From Anadara kagoshimensis (taxonomy: Eukaryota; Mollusca; Bivalvia; Arcoida; Arcidae): DNA of 64,000 nt. Below, in pieces: positions 47,618-59,737 of this stretch (within the stretch, counting starts at the first letter, position 1; the number at the start of each line of letters is the position of its first letter). The translations under genes were made by a program, and so were the position numbers. The stretch spans positions 6,408,163 through 6,472,162 of the forward strand of contig CM037866.1 in assembly GCA_021292105.1 (NCBI GenBank), in the 5' to 3' direction. The notes beneath the pieces are model-generated. The model saw only the letters and a list, made by a program, of their open reading frames with translations, searched no databases and was not told where the DNA came from.

Positions 47618-47780
47618 TTCGTTTTTGTATACAGCTCAACCCTCATTTGGTATAAATGTTCAATAAATAAATAAATAAAATGAGATTTATACTATATTTA
47701 AATAATATACTAACATACGTACCAGAAACTATACCCAAAAACAACGTATGAAGTCCAAGAAGCCAGTAACGTTTATCCAT
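40305..47780 (-). CDS. Gene 2: two-Ig-domain single-pass membrane protein, complete
   Basis: Six exons are inferred on the minus strand: 47780-47723 (signal peptide MDKRYWLLGLHTLFLGIVSG), 44836-44528, 44028-43949, 42838-42690, 41644-41493 and 40387-40305. Phases agree at every junction (1, 1, 0, 2, 1), giving 276 residues. All introns are GT-AG except the second, which starts GCAAGT (GC-AG class). Residues 21-122 are a V-type Ig domain with C28, W37 and RNGTYTC (C103). Residues 123-199 are a cysteine-rich Ig-like domain (C135, C140, C161, NDTGKYSCC 172-173, C179, C184) interrupted by an intron. The helix is about 218-243, then a basic CLIRQRRIK and a tail NRRDKTNFENKCNGELL ending at TAA. NxT sites: 92, 98, 165. 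If the weak GTATAA donor of exon 5 is not used, translation stops at 41464 (258 residues). A cell-surface receptor or adhesion protein is inferred from the architecture. I recognise no named family. Confidence 0.82.
41024..41388 (+). mobile_element. 5'-truncated retroelement insertion (copy E)
   Basis: Contains the codons RLNKALKKFNGRHHSIVDNF then DVSVSRIALDIFDVP and stop (TAG), followed by the full 3' UTR (ACACGTGGCCGATGTAGCTA, CAGGAGGTGCTTACCC, GAAGTTCACGTG, GGATTGTGATTCGGACAT) and ending at TTTTTGATT. Absent from the homologous point of duplication copy 1 (about 38965), so its limits are set by comparison and it inserted after the duplication, or was lost from copy 1. The insertion lies between the membrane exon and tail exon A. 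Confidence 0.85.
42122..42258. mobile_element. Small hairpin element with TCAACATTTACC ends
   Basis: TCAACATTTACCACGGGTAAATGTTGA is itself a palindrome, and its right half recurs at 42240-42258. Inner arms CATGCGGCGAATATA and TATATTCTTCCGCATG also pair. It lies in intron 4 of gene 2 and creates the incidental 95-codon minus frame there. Confidence 0.6.
43545..43790 (+). mobile_element. Retroelement 3'-end fragment (copy F)
   Basis: TTGATTGTTGAATCAGGGATATT, AATGCCCTCAAAATG and GTCATCACAATATTGTTCATAAG follow the RT C-terminal codons, then GACGCCCCATGGTTCCGTGTTCC and GTGTAGCTAGCTAAATAG from the 3' UTR. It lies in intron 3 of gene 2. Confidence 0.7.
46150..46235 (+). mobile_element. Retroelement 3'-tail fragment (copy N)
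   Basis: AACCTAACTTGTCA, TTTACTTCTAGATTGTG and ATATGTTTGTTTTTGATTT match the extreme 3' end. It lies in intron 1 of gene 2. Confidence 0.6.
46803..47462. mobile_element. 660-bp TIR element built of GATATC repeats
   Basis: Terminal inverted repeats of about 40 bp start CTATGGGGCGCCGTTTTACT and are flanked on both sides by CTAT (46799-46802, 47463-47466), a likely 4-bp target duplication. The interior is made of variants of ATTGATATCCATAAATCGA. A nearly 200-bp palindrome is nested at 46882-47078. No transposase. A relative with the same GGCGCCGTT start and ATCCATAAATCGAATT interior begins at 48244. It lies in intron 1 of gene 2. Confidence 0.9.
47571..47616. repeat. (GT)n microsatellite
   Basis: Perfect GT run about 75 bp downstream of which intron 1 continues to exon 1 of gene 2. 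Confidence 0.95.
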
Positions 47781-48591
47781 TGTTCTTCTAACGACTATAT
47801 TGTCACTACCGGGTATTCTATTTAGTTTATCAGAACACACTTTACACAAATATAAAATTTCTTTCAGAGTCTATGGTGGGTAATGATGATTAGTTGTTTA
47901 ATTTACCTTCATATAGTGCTGTAAAGAAATAGAACATATTATTTATTCTTCCTTGTAAAACCGGAAGCATGTTATCGATTATTGATATTTAAAGGTTTTA
48001 AAAAAATCATTTATTACGTAACATAGCCATAAAATGAGACGTGGTAGAGGGTTTTAAGGTAGAGGAGTTTAAATCCTATTTTATTAGTTGCGTCATCCGT
48101 GAAAAGCAGACTTTTAATGCACGATTGTAAAATTGCAACTTTTTCTGTGGCTTTTAACCTCAATTTTATTGTATTTCATATCCATCTCTATATCTAGTAT
48201 TTTGCACATGTCACCTGTATAAGGTAATTTTCGGTATATATGAGGCGCCGTTCTAGTATTTAGTCAATATTGATGCATATCCATAAATCGAATTGTGAAC
48301 ATGCAAATAAATCGAATTAAGCGCATGCATAATTCGGACGACATAAATAATTGCTCCATACCAACATATCATTTGAAGGGAGAACCCAGCATTTCCATAT
48401 TTCTAAAATGTATTTTTGCATGTACAAAACATCGAATTATGTATTTTTTACACATGCAAAATCTTATTAGGAAAAGCAAATATCAATTTATGCATATCAA
48501 ATATGTCCCTGTTTTTTGGGGATATATCACAGGCACTTGTTTCTGATAGGGAAAAAATAACTCTATACTTAAACATAACACAAGGTATCCA

Positions 48592-48961
48592 TCTTCACGC
48601 TATCCAAACGTTTACCCACCTTGGTGTTTCCTTGTTCTTGCCAATCAAACTGTTTACCATAATTCAGTGCAGGATCAAAATCTTTTTGTACTTTCCCTTT
48701 TAGCCAATCAGAACGTTTACCGAAATTTGGTCCAGGGTCATCATTCCCAGTTGATTGTGGCCATGTCAGAAAGTGCATTGGCCAATAAAGTTTAGGTTCC
48801 GTGACACGGTTAAGAGACGACAATGACAGACATTTTATACATCCTTCTTTACCCAAATCTATGTGGATAGGATTGGTATATGTTTTTTTTTTTTTAATTC
48901 CCAAGCATTACGTCAAAACCAAAGAAAAACCAAGGGGGTAAACGTTTTGGATAGCGTGAAG
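48592..48961. mobile_element. TIR element, CTTCACGCTATCC ends
   Basis: CTTCACGCTATCCAAACGTT on the left is mirrored at 48935-48961. Inside, the words GCCAATCA and GTTTACC recur. The 111-codon minus frame across it has no protein-like motif. Confidence 0.65.
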
Positions 48962-50700
48962 TTATTTTTTTAATTTTAAGAAACAACATAGTCGGACAGT
49001 TTAATCAACCACCTCAAAAACTATAAAGGGGAGGAAGGGTTGTAAAACACTATCAATCAATTAGTTAATAACAGGATTACAATATTGATTGCACTTATTT
49101 AAAGTGGTATAGGCATACTTGTATCTTATCTTAAGTGAACATATAAGATTTATAGTGATGTTATATATCTTGACCTTAGGTCTGTTTGTTATTATCCCCA
49201 TCATACGTCATTTATGACAAGTGTAAACTACTACAAGTGCAATGGCACAGATAGTGACAATTGCCATGTAAAACGGCATAATCTGACATTAAAAAGTTAT
49301 ACTAACTGAATACATGCAAAGCGTAATTTAGTCATGATATCAAAATATGTACAAACCCATGACATCGGTCATAACGATGCGGTTAGCATGATATAACATG
49401 TACAAAGATCGTATGTAAACAAAATGTACAACAAAATCGGTTAGTTAAAACCCATCACCGCTACATATTAAGAGTCATTCTCTGTATAAGGACCAGACGA
49501 TTTGGCCATAATTTAGAAATCACATGTCTCAGATTTTGATGATGTTGCATACTATTATTAAATACACATAAAAAAACAAAATGAAAAGCCCCATGCAAAA
49601 ATTTAAATTGTCGTTGCCATGATAACCAAACACCAAGAGGCCAATCTATGAATTTCAGTCAATTTTGGGTATATATCAAATATGTATTATTTATGATAGT
49701 GATCTTGCATATTTTGTGTTTATTCGGAACGTTGATTGTAGTCCTTATGTTTTTCATGTCAAAACTGTATGATTTTACAAGGTCATATATGAAAGGTCAA
49801 GGTCATGGTAAAATATGAAACCCTTGTAGATGTTGGGGGTGGGGGTATTTGGCTCTCAATCGACAGTTCTAGTGTTAGGATTTTTTCTCAAAATTATGTT
49901 ATACAGCTATGTAAACTAATTTGGTAAATGGTCGCTTAGTATGTGGGGGGCTGATCATTGATTTGAACTTTGGCCAAGGTTTAAAAAAAACTTGTAAATA
50001 GGTGATGACTGTTCTTTTGTCAAGCACTCGACATTTAGAAATGAAAGTCAAGGGATCCTTCACAGAAAACTTTAAAAGCAAACACTTAGTGTCAAAACAG
50101 GCATAGTACGTTAAAGATTGCCATGGCAACATAAATCGCCCTACCGCTTTTGCGTTTTGCATTTTAAATGAATAAAAAGTATATACATTTAATAAGCGGG
50201 TCGTAAAGACATCAAATTTATAAATCATTTTTAAAGAAATACGAAGCTTCATGAACATTTCGCCCCCCTCGACAGCGTTTCGTAATGCAATTTTAGCACC
50301 AGTTTTTAAAATTGGTTTATCTCGAAAATGAGCAGAAGGTGCTGTTAATTATATTGCAAAGTTCTTTTAAATAATATAATTGTATTTTGGCATGCAAATG
50401 CACATTTTGGGCATTTTAACACAATTTTTGTAATGGAAGAGTTACGTCGCTTTGCCTTTGTCGACATTTTGTTTCAAATTTTGACAATTTTTTTAATATG
50501 CGTTTGACATTTTATAATCATATGTCTTAAAACACCGAACATATGCACCTTGTCTCCAATAACAATGGAATTATTAAAATTTGACATGTGTATACCGGTT
50601 TTTCGAGTTGGAAAATGGTAAAACTGTTTAGTACTACAATATACGAACATTTATGGGTCAAAGTATTCATAAAATCAATGAAAATCATAACACCATGAAA
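48962..50700. other. Intergenic with one SINE-like body
   Basis: No exon recognised. 49985-50140 holds CAAGCACTCGACATTTAGAA, ATGAAAGTCAAGGGATCC and GGCATAGTACGTTAAAGA, the body of the SINE seen at 56200-56430. Confidence 0.45.
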
Positions 50701-51474
50701 ATGAATGATTTTAGCTCACTAGGTCAAAGGACATGTAAGCTAATGGCAAAGCCTACCATGTGTATGTACATGCGTGTGTATATGTACATGTGTATTTGCG
50801 TTGCTTACTATTTTCGACTTCTCATCCAAAATTACTGGACAGATTTCACTGAAACTTTGATAGAGGCATGTATAGGCTGGTGCAATTCAGATAGATTTGT
50901 TCCTAGTGTTGCCATGGCTACTAAAGCTAGGTTATGGTGACCTTTGGGTGCAAATTTCTTTTAAAATCATCAATTATTGGAGAAAAAATCTAATGTTATA
51001 TTTGGCTTCTCTGGAGTCTTAAGCCTATAGATTGTTCATTTCCTGAAATTTAGTTGCAAAATGGGTATGCATTAAATTTTTAAAAAAAGAAGTCAGCTTT
51101 AAATTGCAAAATCTTGATTGCAGAGATAATGAATGACATGGGGTGACCAGATGTTCACTTGAAATGCCCTTCGAAAATAAAATCAAGGTCAAAGTCATGA
51201 CCTATTTATTTACCTTTGTGCTTATATTAATAATCTTGAAAACTGTCTACTTTTTATAGATATGTATATAAGAATAATGTAAGTATTTATGTAACAATTT
51301 TTTTGACATATAGATGAGGGCCACGGGTTCAAAGGTCAATGTCACAGGTGCAAAAGAATTGTTAATTATCCGAAAAACTATAAACTGTTTGTATCAGCAT
51401 GTATATTAGCAGATTGTAGCTATTGATGCAAAGATCATTTTGATGTATAGATGGGCAAGGGTTACTGATGTCTG

Positions 51475-51560
51475 GGAAGCTAAGAGGGTAGAGCACTGGC
51501 CTTTGGTTTGGGAGGTGCCAGTTTCCATTTCATGTCTGATCACACATTTTTCTTCTTCCT
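51475..51560 (+). mobile_element. tRNA-type SINE head, decayed
   Basis: GGGTAGAGCACTGGCC and GGAGGTGCCAGTTTCCATTT, followed by TTCTTCTTCCTGATGCAG. Confidence 0.5.
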
Positions 51561-52164
51561 GATGCAGTTAGTGAAGGCATCGCAAACAAGCCTTGAAAAG
51601 AGTTACGTCCATTTTTCGCGCGTTCTCTATTAATGTGCGGGAAGTCTTGGTTTCGACACTCAGGTTAATTTAGTTTGATACAAGTCTAGAAATTATTTTT
51701 GTTTGGATCAATTAAGGGTTTATGTCGTTAGTTCGGTTTCGATTCCCGGTCACACACCGCATCTTTCTACTTCCTGTTACAGTTTGGCCCTCGGAAGTGG
51801 TGGACTGGTATTTCTATAGTGTTTTCTCCCGAAAGTTGAGTTTATGACATCAGTGTTTCATCATAGTAGCAGCTACACGAACCAACTTTGTATTTTATAA
51901 AAGCTAAACATGTTCCTTGTACAAGGATACCAAATATGATCTATATCACTGAAAACAAAGATAAAAACGTTCCACTACCCCGAATTGAGAAATGTATTGA
52001 AAACTTTCAAGTGTCCTAAATTTTTAAGCTTTAGATGTAGAAGGTCCCAATTTATTTCTGGGCAACATCCTGAATCCATTACTACACACTTTAAGGTATC
52101 AGAAAAAAGTGGTGTCGGAGAATCCTGGGGGTGGTTTCACCTATTGTGCGAGGTTCCCCACTAG

Positions 52165-52250
52165 GGCGACAAGGTAGCTCAGTTGGAAGAACACTGGCCT
52201 ATAGTTCAGGAGGTGCCAGTTTCGATTCCATGGCTGACCCTGCATTTTTC
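52165..52250 (+). mobile_element. tRNA-type SINE head
   Basis: AAGGTAGCTCAGTTGGAAGA (A box) and GGTGCCAGTTTCGATTCC (B box), followed by TTTTTCTTC as in the copy at 51475. Confidence 0.65.
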
Positions 52251-52997
52251 TTCTGCAATAAGTTGTATAATTTTGTTTACATTATGTACATTTTCCATAC
52301 TTTTCCATTAAATCAACCTCTATTTTAGAAAACGTTTTAAGATAAATTTACAATTACTCTCCTGTTATTTTGTTTTTTCTAAAATAGAGGTTGATTTAAT
52401 AAAAATAATGTGTATGTATATTTATGATGATGACTATGATATTAAAATAATCTTATACATACCAGAAAATAAGCCCAAAAGCAACCAAAGGTATCCAAAA
52501 ATTATCCAAAATTATGTCTGCATGCACATTGTTCATTGTCAATTCAGTTTATCTAATATGGTTATAACAAACACGTGTTTTATATATATCTGGTTAGATC
52601 ATAATTTATTACTGGTATTTGGAGAAAGGTATTTTTTTAAATTTATTATGTTAAAGACCTAACAATAATAATTTTACTACTTTATTAAATCTGCCAACGT
52701 TCTTCACAAAAACTAGTTTTGCACTTAAGAAAAAATAAACATTTATAGCTTTATCTCATTGGCTGAATGCCAATATTTATGTATGTAATAAAACAAGTAG
52801 AATATTATAGTGGTTTTTAAGAATTTTTTGGGAATACTTCTTTGGGTTTCTTTATTTATTTGTTTTATTTTTCTTTGAACATTCAATATTTTTTTTCTTT
52901 GAAAACAAAATAAGTTTTTAAATAAGTTTCTATAATAATAAATAATGTACTAAGCCTCAGGTGAGCGTAAAGGCCCATGGGTCTCTTGTTCTGATTT

Positions 52998-53110
52998 ATG
53001 ATACTGCATTACCACTTTCCTTTTCTATGCTGCAATATACTTGCTTCTCCTGCTATTGTGTATTGGTTTAACGTTCTCTTCCCCAATATTTTCAGTATTA
53101 ATTTTAGCTT
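52998..53110 (+). mobile_element. RT fragment
   Basis: LHYHFPFLCCNILASPA corresponds to the NFPFLCSNIPASPA segment of the same RT family as 31512-32165. Confidence 0.5.
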
Positions 53111-56100
53111 GATCCGGGTATTTCGGTTACCATACAATCCAGGAAAATGTACAAGGCTTGTCATCCGATTTATTAGAAATACATTTAATTCGTTTATCAC
53201 TATTAGACTCTAACGAGAAGAAATTTTCTAGTTGAGATTTGAAAAAAATCATTGTTTTATTTTCGCAATATTTTGTATTTTATTTTCATTTATACATATT
53301 GACAGACTGAATTAATTTTTTTAAATTATATGCAAGCACAGGATTATTGGCTTGTTACGCCACTGAAAGTGGTAAATGACACAGTGAATTCTTTCTCAAC
53401 CGGACACTCTCTAAACCTGACACATATCTATAGATAGTTTCTTACGGTCCGAACCGGCGATATGCGTCGTAAACATATGCTCTGTATAGATATACAAAGG
53501 TAATCCTTACGGGTCCTACAATACAATTGTGCGTTTTTTATACTTAAGAGACAGTTCTTAATTAAAATTGCTCTATAATGATTTTGTGTCTCATAAAATA
53601 ACCACAATATATGTGTTAAAAAACAAAAATACTAACAAGGAAAAATACACAAAAAATTAAAATCATTACATTTATTTCTGTATATAGAGAAAAAATCAGC
53701 AATTTTACAAATATCGCGATTGGACTAAGAACTAAAACACCCAATATTGACCCCATGTTCTAAACCATTGATATTCACGCCTGTGTCATAGACTTAATCA
53801 GTTTGTCCACTTTCAAATAGTGTGATCCTAATGCTTTGTCGCAAATAAAAACACTTCAAAACTTAAAAACTACATACTTCACGTCATCTGAAATATTTCT
53901 TCCCCGTGATTTTGTCAAAACTGATGCCAATAATAATTGTGATATATAAGTGATTTCTATTGTAATTGATGACCTTAGTTGAACCTTTTATATATGCATA
54001 TCATATGGGGTGACTAAGAGAACATACTACAGCTGAATTTTAGTGAAAAATGTAAAATTTTCTCACGGTAGAAGAATAACGGAAAAAGTAAAGATAGAAC
54101 TAAAAATATTTTAGGTGCGCTTTTTGTTTCCAAAATAAAATATGATTGCTAGGTTTCGGAAATTTAAACATTAAAGATGAACAATAGTGGCCTTATAAAT
54201 TGCTAAAACCGCGAACTTATATGACGTGATTCTTTAGAAACACATGGACCAATCAAAACCTTAGATTGTCCGACGGCAGAACCAATCAGCACACGTTTTA
54301 ATGAACAAAGTGCGACCATGGAAAATATGGGATGATGGCGACCTGAGAAGACGTGGCAGTTTTAATTCTATTTGAATTGTTTTTTAGTGTCAACGTAAAG
54401 CAGCAATTTCAGTGCTCGAATGTAAATGCAACTTTTTACGTAGTCTTTTAACCTCAATTTTATAGTATTTTAATTTCTATATATCGGGGTCATCTTGCAC
54501 CCGTCGTCTGTTTACAGGCGTATACACACATTTGTTTTTCATTTCAAATTTTTAGATAAAGATTTAAGTTATTCTGTGAGTACCATTAAATATGCATTGC
54601 CTGCATAAAATTTCTTCACGTCTAGGGTTAAGTGAGGATTTGTGACTGAGTCATCTCTCGAATTAGTAATGGTCCTATGTCCCAAAGCTAGTAATTTGAC
54701 TCTGGCTACTAAAATTTGACTGACTTGCAACAAAATCCCTACACGCCACTTTCATTTAAAAAGAAATTGCTAGTTTGCATGTGAACTTGGACCCAAGCCT
54801 GAAAACTGGCTCTGTTACTGGCCGTAATGGGTTGTAATTTGGACTGCTTGGTGTTCAAAATGAACATAGTTAAAATTGCTTGCCGAAGGTTAGTGGTTTT
54901 CTCCAGGCGTTCTGGTTTCCTCCACCACTCTACAACCTTATTATATACGAATAAATCTTGACTGGTGTAGAATAAAACATGATTACTCCACTCTTTACCA
55001 CAGGTGCTTGTGGACAGGAACCCCCCCCCATCGACACTTGGGGTGATTTATTGTTCTCTTTGTTATATTTAAGTTTTATGCAGTAATTCTCAATGCTATC
55101 GCCGGATTATATTGCAGAATCACTAAAAAAAAACCAACATTTTGTAAAAACAACCCTCCAAGTGTCGATGGGGGTTGTGGGGTGGGTTGGATTCTGTCCC
55201 CAAGCATCTGTGCTCTTTACATCTAGTCTAAATCATTTTAATTTATTGAAACTATACAGAGGCTTTGATAATAACACGAATTAAACAGAAATTTCAGAAA
55301 TGATCTCTAAGAAGAAAAATACAAATTAAGGCTAACTCACTGGTTTAGCTAATGGGATGTTTAAACAGTTGAGGCCCTGATCATTAAAGTTGAAATCACA
55401 GTTATTGCCCTATATCAAAGAGGTTCCAAGTAAGTGGTGTGTGGAATAAATTCTTCCATGTGTGTCGTGCCATTTTTGAAATACATATACTTTTGTTGAC
55501 TCTGTTTTTCATTTCTCTATGAGACACTTTTTAACTTAACCTGTTTGTCTATTGATGTTAATTAGTGTATTCATGTGAAAGCATCAAGTCTCTTATTTTT
55601 TGTTTTTTTACTGAATACATTGTCATCCATAAATAACTGTACAAAGTTATATTTCAATATTTTAAAACTGTAGATTGGTAAATTTACAACCATGTAATAG
55701 CACGCAATGAAAAGTTAAAAACACTTATTAAACAGTGCTTTGTAGGTACACAACTTTGTAAGCATATACAAGTGGTATCTTTAGTCACATTCTGTTTTTA
55801 TAAGTATTGCTATCATGTTCTTAAGTACGCCTATAGTTTTTTTCTAGTTTATGACATCTCCGTAGCAATTTTTGTACTTGTATATGAAAAGTAATTGGTG
55901 TGGGGTAGAGTGTAACAAGTGTATTTGAATACAATAATTTACAAATTTAAGGTATTTTATTTGGTTAAAGAGAAAAAAAAATTATGTTTTAGTTTTAGTA
56001 ATGTTTTCACCCAATGCACTTCACTTCATGTCATTGCTATAACAAGATATTGACTAGAAGGTTTAGGTACTATAGCATTTTTAGAAAATAGAGGCAGAGA

Positions 56101-56199
56101 AAATTATCTTCTGAAAGGACATTCTCAAGAGTGTTTAGAAAAATTCTTATTATGGCTATATCACAAGATACAAATGTGAACAAACGTTTATATCTTAGA
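53111..56199. other. Intergenic, mostly unrecognised
   Basis: No exon seen. A C-run with ATCGACACTTGG at 55021-55043 is mirrored by CCAAGTGTCGAT at 55158-55169. The block 54350-54500 resembles 48030-48200 (TTTTAACCTCAATTTTAT and flanks). Confidence 0.4.
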
Positions 56200-56430
56200 A
56201 GACTGTTTAATTTGTATGTTGGAGGTTGTGGGTTCCAACACATACTAGGATCTAACCTAGATTTGAAAATAGGTGACTGTTCTTCCGTCAAACACTTGAT
56301 ATTTAGAAATGAAAGTCACAGAGTCTTTCCGAAGAGACATTTAAAACTCTACCCTGTTTCACTGTGGGCATGGCATATTAAAGAACCTTTCCTGTTCATT
56401 GCAATGATCACACTGCAAAGGTAAAAATTT
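56200..56430 (+). mobile_element. SINE with tRNA head and conserved body
   Basis: GGAGGTTGTGGGTTCCAAC is a B-box-like head. The body has TTAGAAATGAAAGTCACAG, ACATTTAAAACTC and GGCATATTAAAGAACC, a layout known from mollusc SINEs with a shared central domain. The 97-codon frame over it is incidental. Confidence 0.55.
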
Positions 56431-56544
56431 CCGCAATTTCACTTAATAAGCAAAAATCTGTGAGGTTTTGTCTCACGGCGTGAGATATGGCATGTATGAC
56501 TTATTGCTGGTGACACATCAATATAAGTGAAATACTTTTTATTA

Positions 56545-56850
56545 TACAGTACCTCATTGATTGGATCGTTAGATCATGTGATGAGGGTGGAGAAAACATC
56601 GTGTATCCCTCTGAAAACATCACATTCCACCCCTTTGGAACACACCATGACATCACAATGATATGACGTCATCGATGAAAATTGGTCACAACGGTCTAGT
56701 GTTTGCCTCCGATGAGTTCTGATAGGATAAAAAAAAATAATGAAGGACTGATGTTTTAACCTTCCAGGCTGTCTATTTAAAATATTTTTTCTTTCTTTCT
56801 GATTACCATGGTTAAATGTTCATATCTCCCTCACTCAAAGGTACTAAATA
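56545..56850 (+). repeat. Second copy of the block at 24801-25060
   Basis: See that entry. Ends near TTCATATCTCCCTCACTCAA, which corresponds to the MITE arm at 25158. Confidence 0.65.
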
Positions 56851-57964
56851 TATATCAACGTGATACCCCATTCTATCAAACAATTAATCAACCTTTATCC
56901 AAAAATGCAATTTGGACGGGCTGATGATCTTGTTAGGAAATAAGATGTTATTAATATAGGAAGGACTTCCATTTGTATCCGGTACATTTGTACTTAAATT
57001 TTAATTTCGAATGAAAAAGTCTAACATTGATTGAATCAAGCCATTTTGAATTTTCTGTGAAAAATATTTTTTTCAATACTTATGCAGAATTAAATGGGCT
57101 AGGTTGGGATGGACTGGGGATTTGTAAAAATGATGATTTAGCAAGAAATTTAATTTGGTATAATTAATATTTATATACATGGGTGTAAAGTACAGACCTG
57201 TTGAAAGCTAGTGGACAAGAGATAGATAAAATTTGTAGACAATTTAACATGATATCTTAGCAAGCAGTTGAGTTTGTGAAATAGTAAAATTTAAATACAT
57301 TTATATATCAATATATTCAGCTAGTGTAACAATAGTATTGGACTTAAACTTTCTCTTCTTTGTTGTTGTCCAGAAGTTTTCAAATTTATTATCAACAATC
57401 GGATCTTAATCCAATACCACGATAAAACTTGATTTATGTACACCTTGATTTATGACACTAAGATAGCTTATCAAAGGTTCTTAATCCTTAAAGTTTATTG
57501 CTTTGGTAATGATAACTACTTAAGTGTCTGTTACATTTATTCAACTTGATTTATAGAACAGCGTTTATGGTGTAAAGTAAATTCTCTTAATTTATAATTG
57601 AATTCCAGGTTTACGAATTTAGAGCAATGTTAGAATTTAGAATTTAGAGCAATGTTCGAAATCTGTAAACCTCTTTTTTTTGTCCCACATGCTGAGATGT
57701 AGTGTAGTGGACATTTTCAATTAAATTTGACCAATCAGAAAAAAGGTTACCTGGACATTGAAGAAGCACATGTTTATGTTTATTTATTTCACAAATATAA
57801 ACTAACCTATTACCTAGAGACATTTTAATTTAATTACATGTATATCAGATAAAATTAAAACTGGTATATGGAATAGACAATCTATCCTCATAGAATTTAG
57901 CTGTTTGAGGTACTGATCATAAAGATTGAACTTTAATTTGGTACTGCGTCTTATAATTACTTCT

Positions 57965-57965
<1 letters not shown>

Positions 57966-58002
<37 letters not shown>
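57966..58002. repeat. (GT)n microsatellite
   Basis: Perfect GT run next to the tandem duplication. Confidence 0.95.
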
Positions 58003-58003
<1 letters not shown>

Positions 58004-58010
58004 TGAAGTT

Positions 58011-58454
58011 GATGAGATACAGGGAGTTACCTTTAGGATGTGGTCTTCAAGGTGTGTGGATGTGTGTTTAAATTGAATGTATACTTTAGATATTATTACG
58101 TTGTACATAGTGTATATGAACTGTAAATACAATTTCATGACATATAATTATTAGGTAACTTTAAGTAATAGCTCGGTGACAAGTTGAACAGAACTTTCTG
58201 CACTTAAACTAAACTTTTGACATGATGAGATACAGGGAGTTACCTTTAGGATGTGGTCTTCAAGGTGTGTGGATGTGTGTTTAAATTGAATGTATACTTT
58301 AGATATTTTTAATATGTTGAACATAGTGTATATAAACTGTAAATACAATTTCATGACTTTATAACTATTACGTAACTTCAAGTAATACCTCGGTGACAAG
58401 TTGAACAGACCTTTCTGCACTTAAACGTTTAGACTTATGTTAAACTTTCGACAT
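58011..58454 (+). repeat. Tandem duplication, 212-bp period
   Basis: GATGAGATACAGGGAGTTAC through GGTGACAAGTTGAACAGA and CTTTCTGCACTTAAAC occurs twice with few differences. Frames repeated on the minus strand are incidental. Confidence 0.9.
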
Positions 58455-58539
58455 GTCATTGCTGTATGTTGCATTATTGCAGATCAGTTGTCATGCGGTG
58501 AATTTGGCTGTGACCTTCAAGATGTCGACCCTATAACAG

Positions 58540-58935
58540 AAGGGAGAGTACACCTGAAAAAACACTTCCTCATCTTAGTGCCCCAGCTGAGGATTGAACC
58601 CAGTCCTCCCTGGTGAAAAGCAAGCATTGAACCACAAGTCTAAAAGACCAGAGAGTCAGACAGTAAATCAATATGTTTACCTACCATTAACAATACTACA
58701 ACACCATGACTAGCTCAGCCCCAAAACATTCCTTCCCTGTTGTCTTGAAATTTCCCACCTTGGATATTACGCACAACCCCTCAGTGGGTTATTTTGTTGG
58801 GCGACAGATGTAACAGGAGGAAGAAAACACCTGAAAAAAACCACTTCCTCAACAAGTGTCCCGACTGAAGATCGAACCCAACCCTCCTAGGTAAAAAGCG
58901 AGCATTGAACCACAAGGCTAAAAAATCCAGATTTA
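58540..58935 (-). mobile_element. Two tandem SINE copies
   Basis: Minus-strand heads at about 58600-58660 and 58870-58935 (GTGGTTCAATGCT, GGGTTCAATCC / GGGTTCGATC), each followed by AGGAAGTG and TTTTCAGGTGT. The spacing is about 280 bp. Confidence 0.6.
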
Positions 58936-59737
58936 AAAGTCTGGCATTTTATCTGCTATATACAACACAACACTGCAACTAGCTCAGCCCCACTACACCC
59001 CCCCCCCCCCCCCCATTGAAGAGCACTAGATTGTATATGTCCTTGCTGCAATTAATCATTAAAGCTGGTAAATATACTTTACAAAAATTAAAGTTAAAGA
59101 CCACTTCAGTACATTATTTAATTTTGTAGAACGTAAATCATATCATTTCATCTTCGCACCTCTCGTAATTTTTTTATTGAGTTGATTTCATGCACAAAAA
59201 ATACAACTTCATTACATCATTTGAAAGAAGAGAACAAGAACAAACTACAGATGGATTTTATATTTTCCAGTTCTTGGATTATTATCTAAAATCTTACATC
59301 GGTCCCTAACTTTTTTGTTGACTATATAAAGGGTGCAATTTATTTTATATGCATTTAAAATAAATAAAAAGTTAGATACTTTATAATGATTTGAGAACAA
59401 AGAAATCTAGGTTTCGCTGTTTCAGAGTTCAATTTACAATCTCTAGTGATTTTAATCACCTTGAAAGTATATAGAAATTGCCCTTTCGAGTTTTCATTCT
59501 AGGTAGAACCATGGTGCAGTATACTTTTTATATTGCCAAATCATCCAATCGTTAAGGCTTTAGTGGGCATTATTGGCCACTACATACATGCCAAATATTG
59601 ATATTATGATGTTTTAAAAGAATGTTTTTTGAAATTGCCCCCCCCCCCCTTCCTCTGAAAATCCTAATTTGAACAATGCCCTTAAATCTGTTTATTCATC
59701 TGTTTGGCTGTCTGGCTCATTATAATGTCCAATTTTT

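Larger units (their letters stand above)
50711..52991 (+). mobile_element. AGCTCAC / GGTGAGCG-ended bivalve-type repeat, nested
   Basis: Starts TTTTAGCTCACTAGGTCAAA with ACATGTAAGCTAATGGCA and ends CCTCAGGTGAGCGTAAAGGC then CTCTTGTTC. The interior has FAST-evolving words GGTTCAAAGGTCAATGTCAC and GTATGTATATAAG typical of this repeat class, plus two SINE heads (51475, 52165). Whether it is one element or several nested ones is uncertain. Confidence 0.5.

Noticed and set aside
48569-48904. 111-codon minus-strand protein
   Set aside because: Lies inside a TIR element with internally repeated words; the repeated peptide (GKxxDW) reflects DNA repetition.
49899-50258. 119-codon minus-strand frame
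   Set aside because: Overlaps a SINE body in antisense; a similar frame arises at 56131-56424 from another copy.
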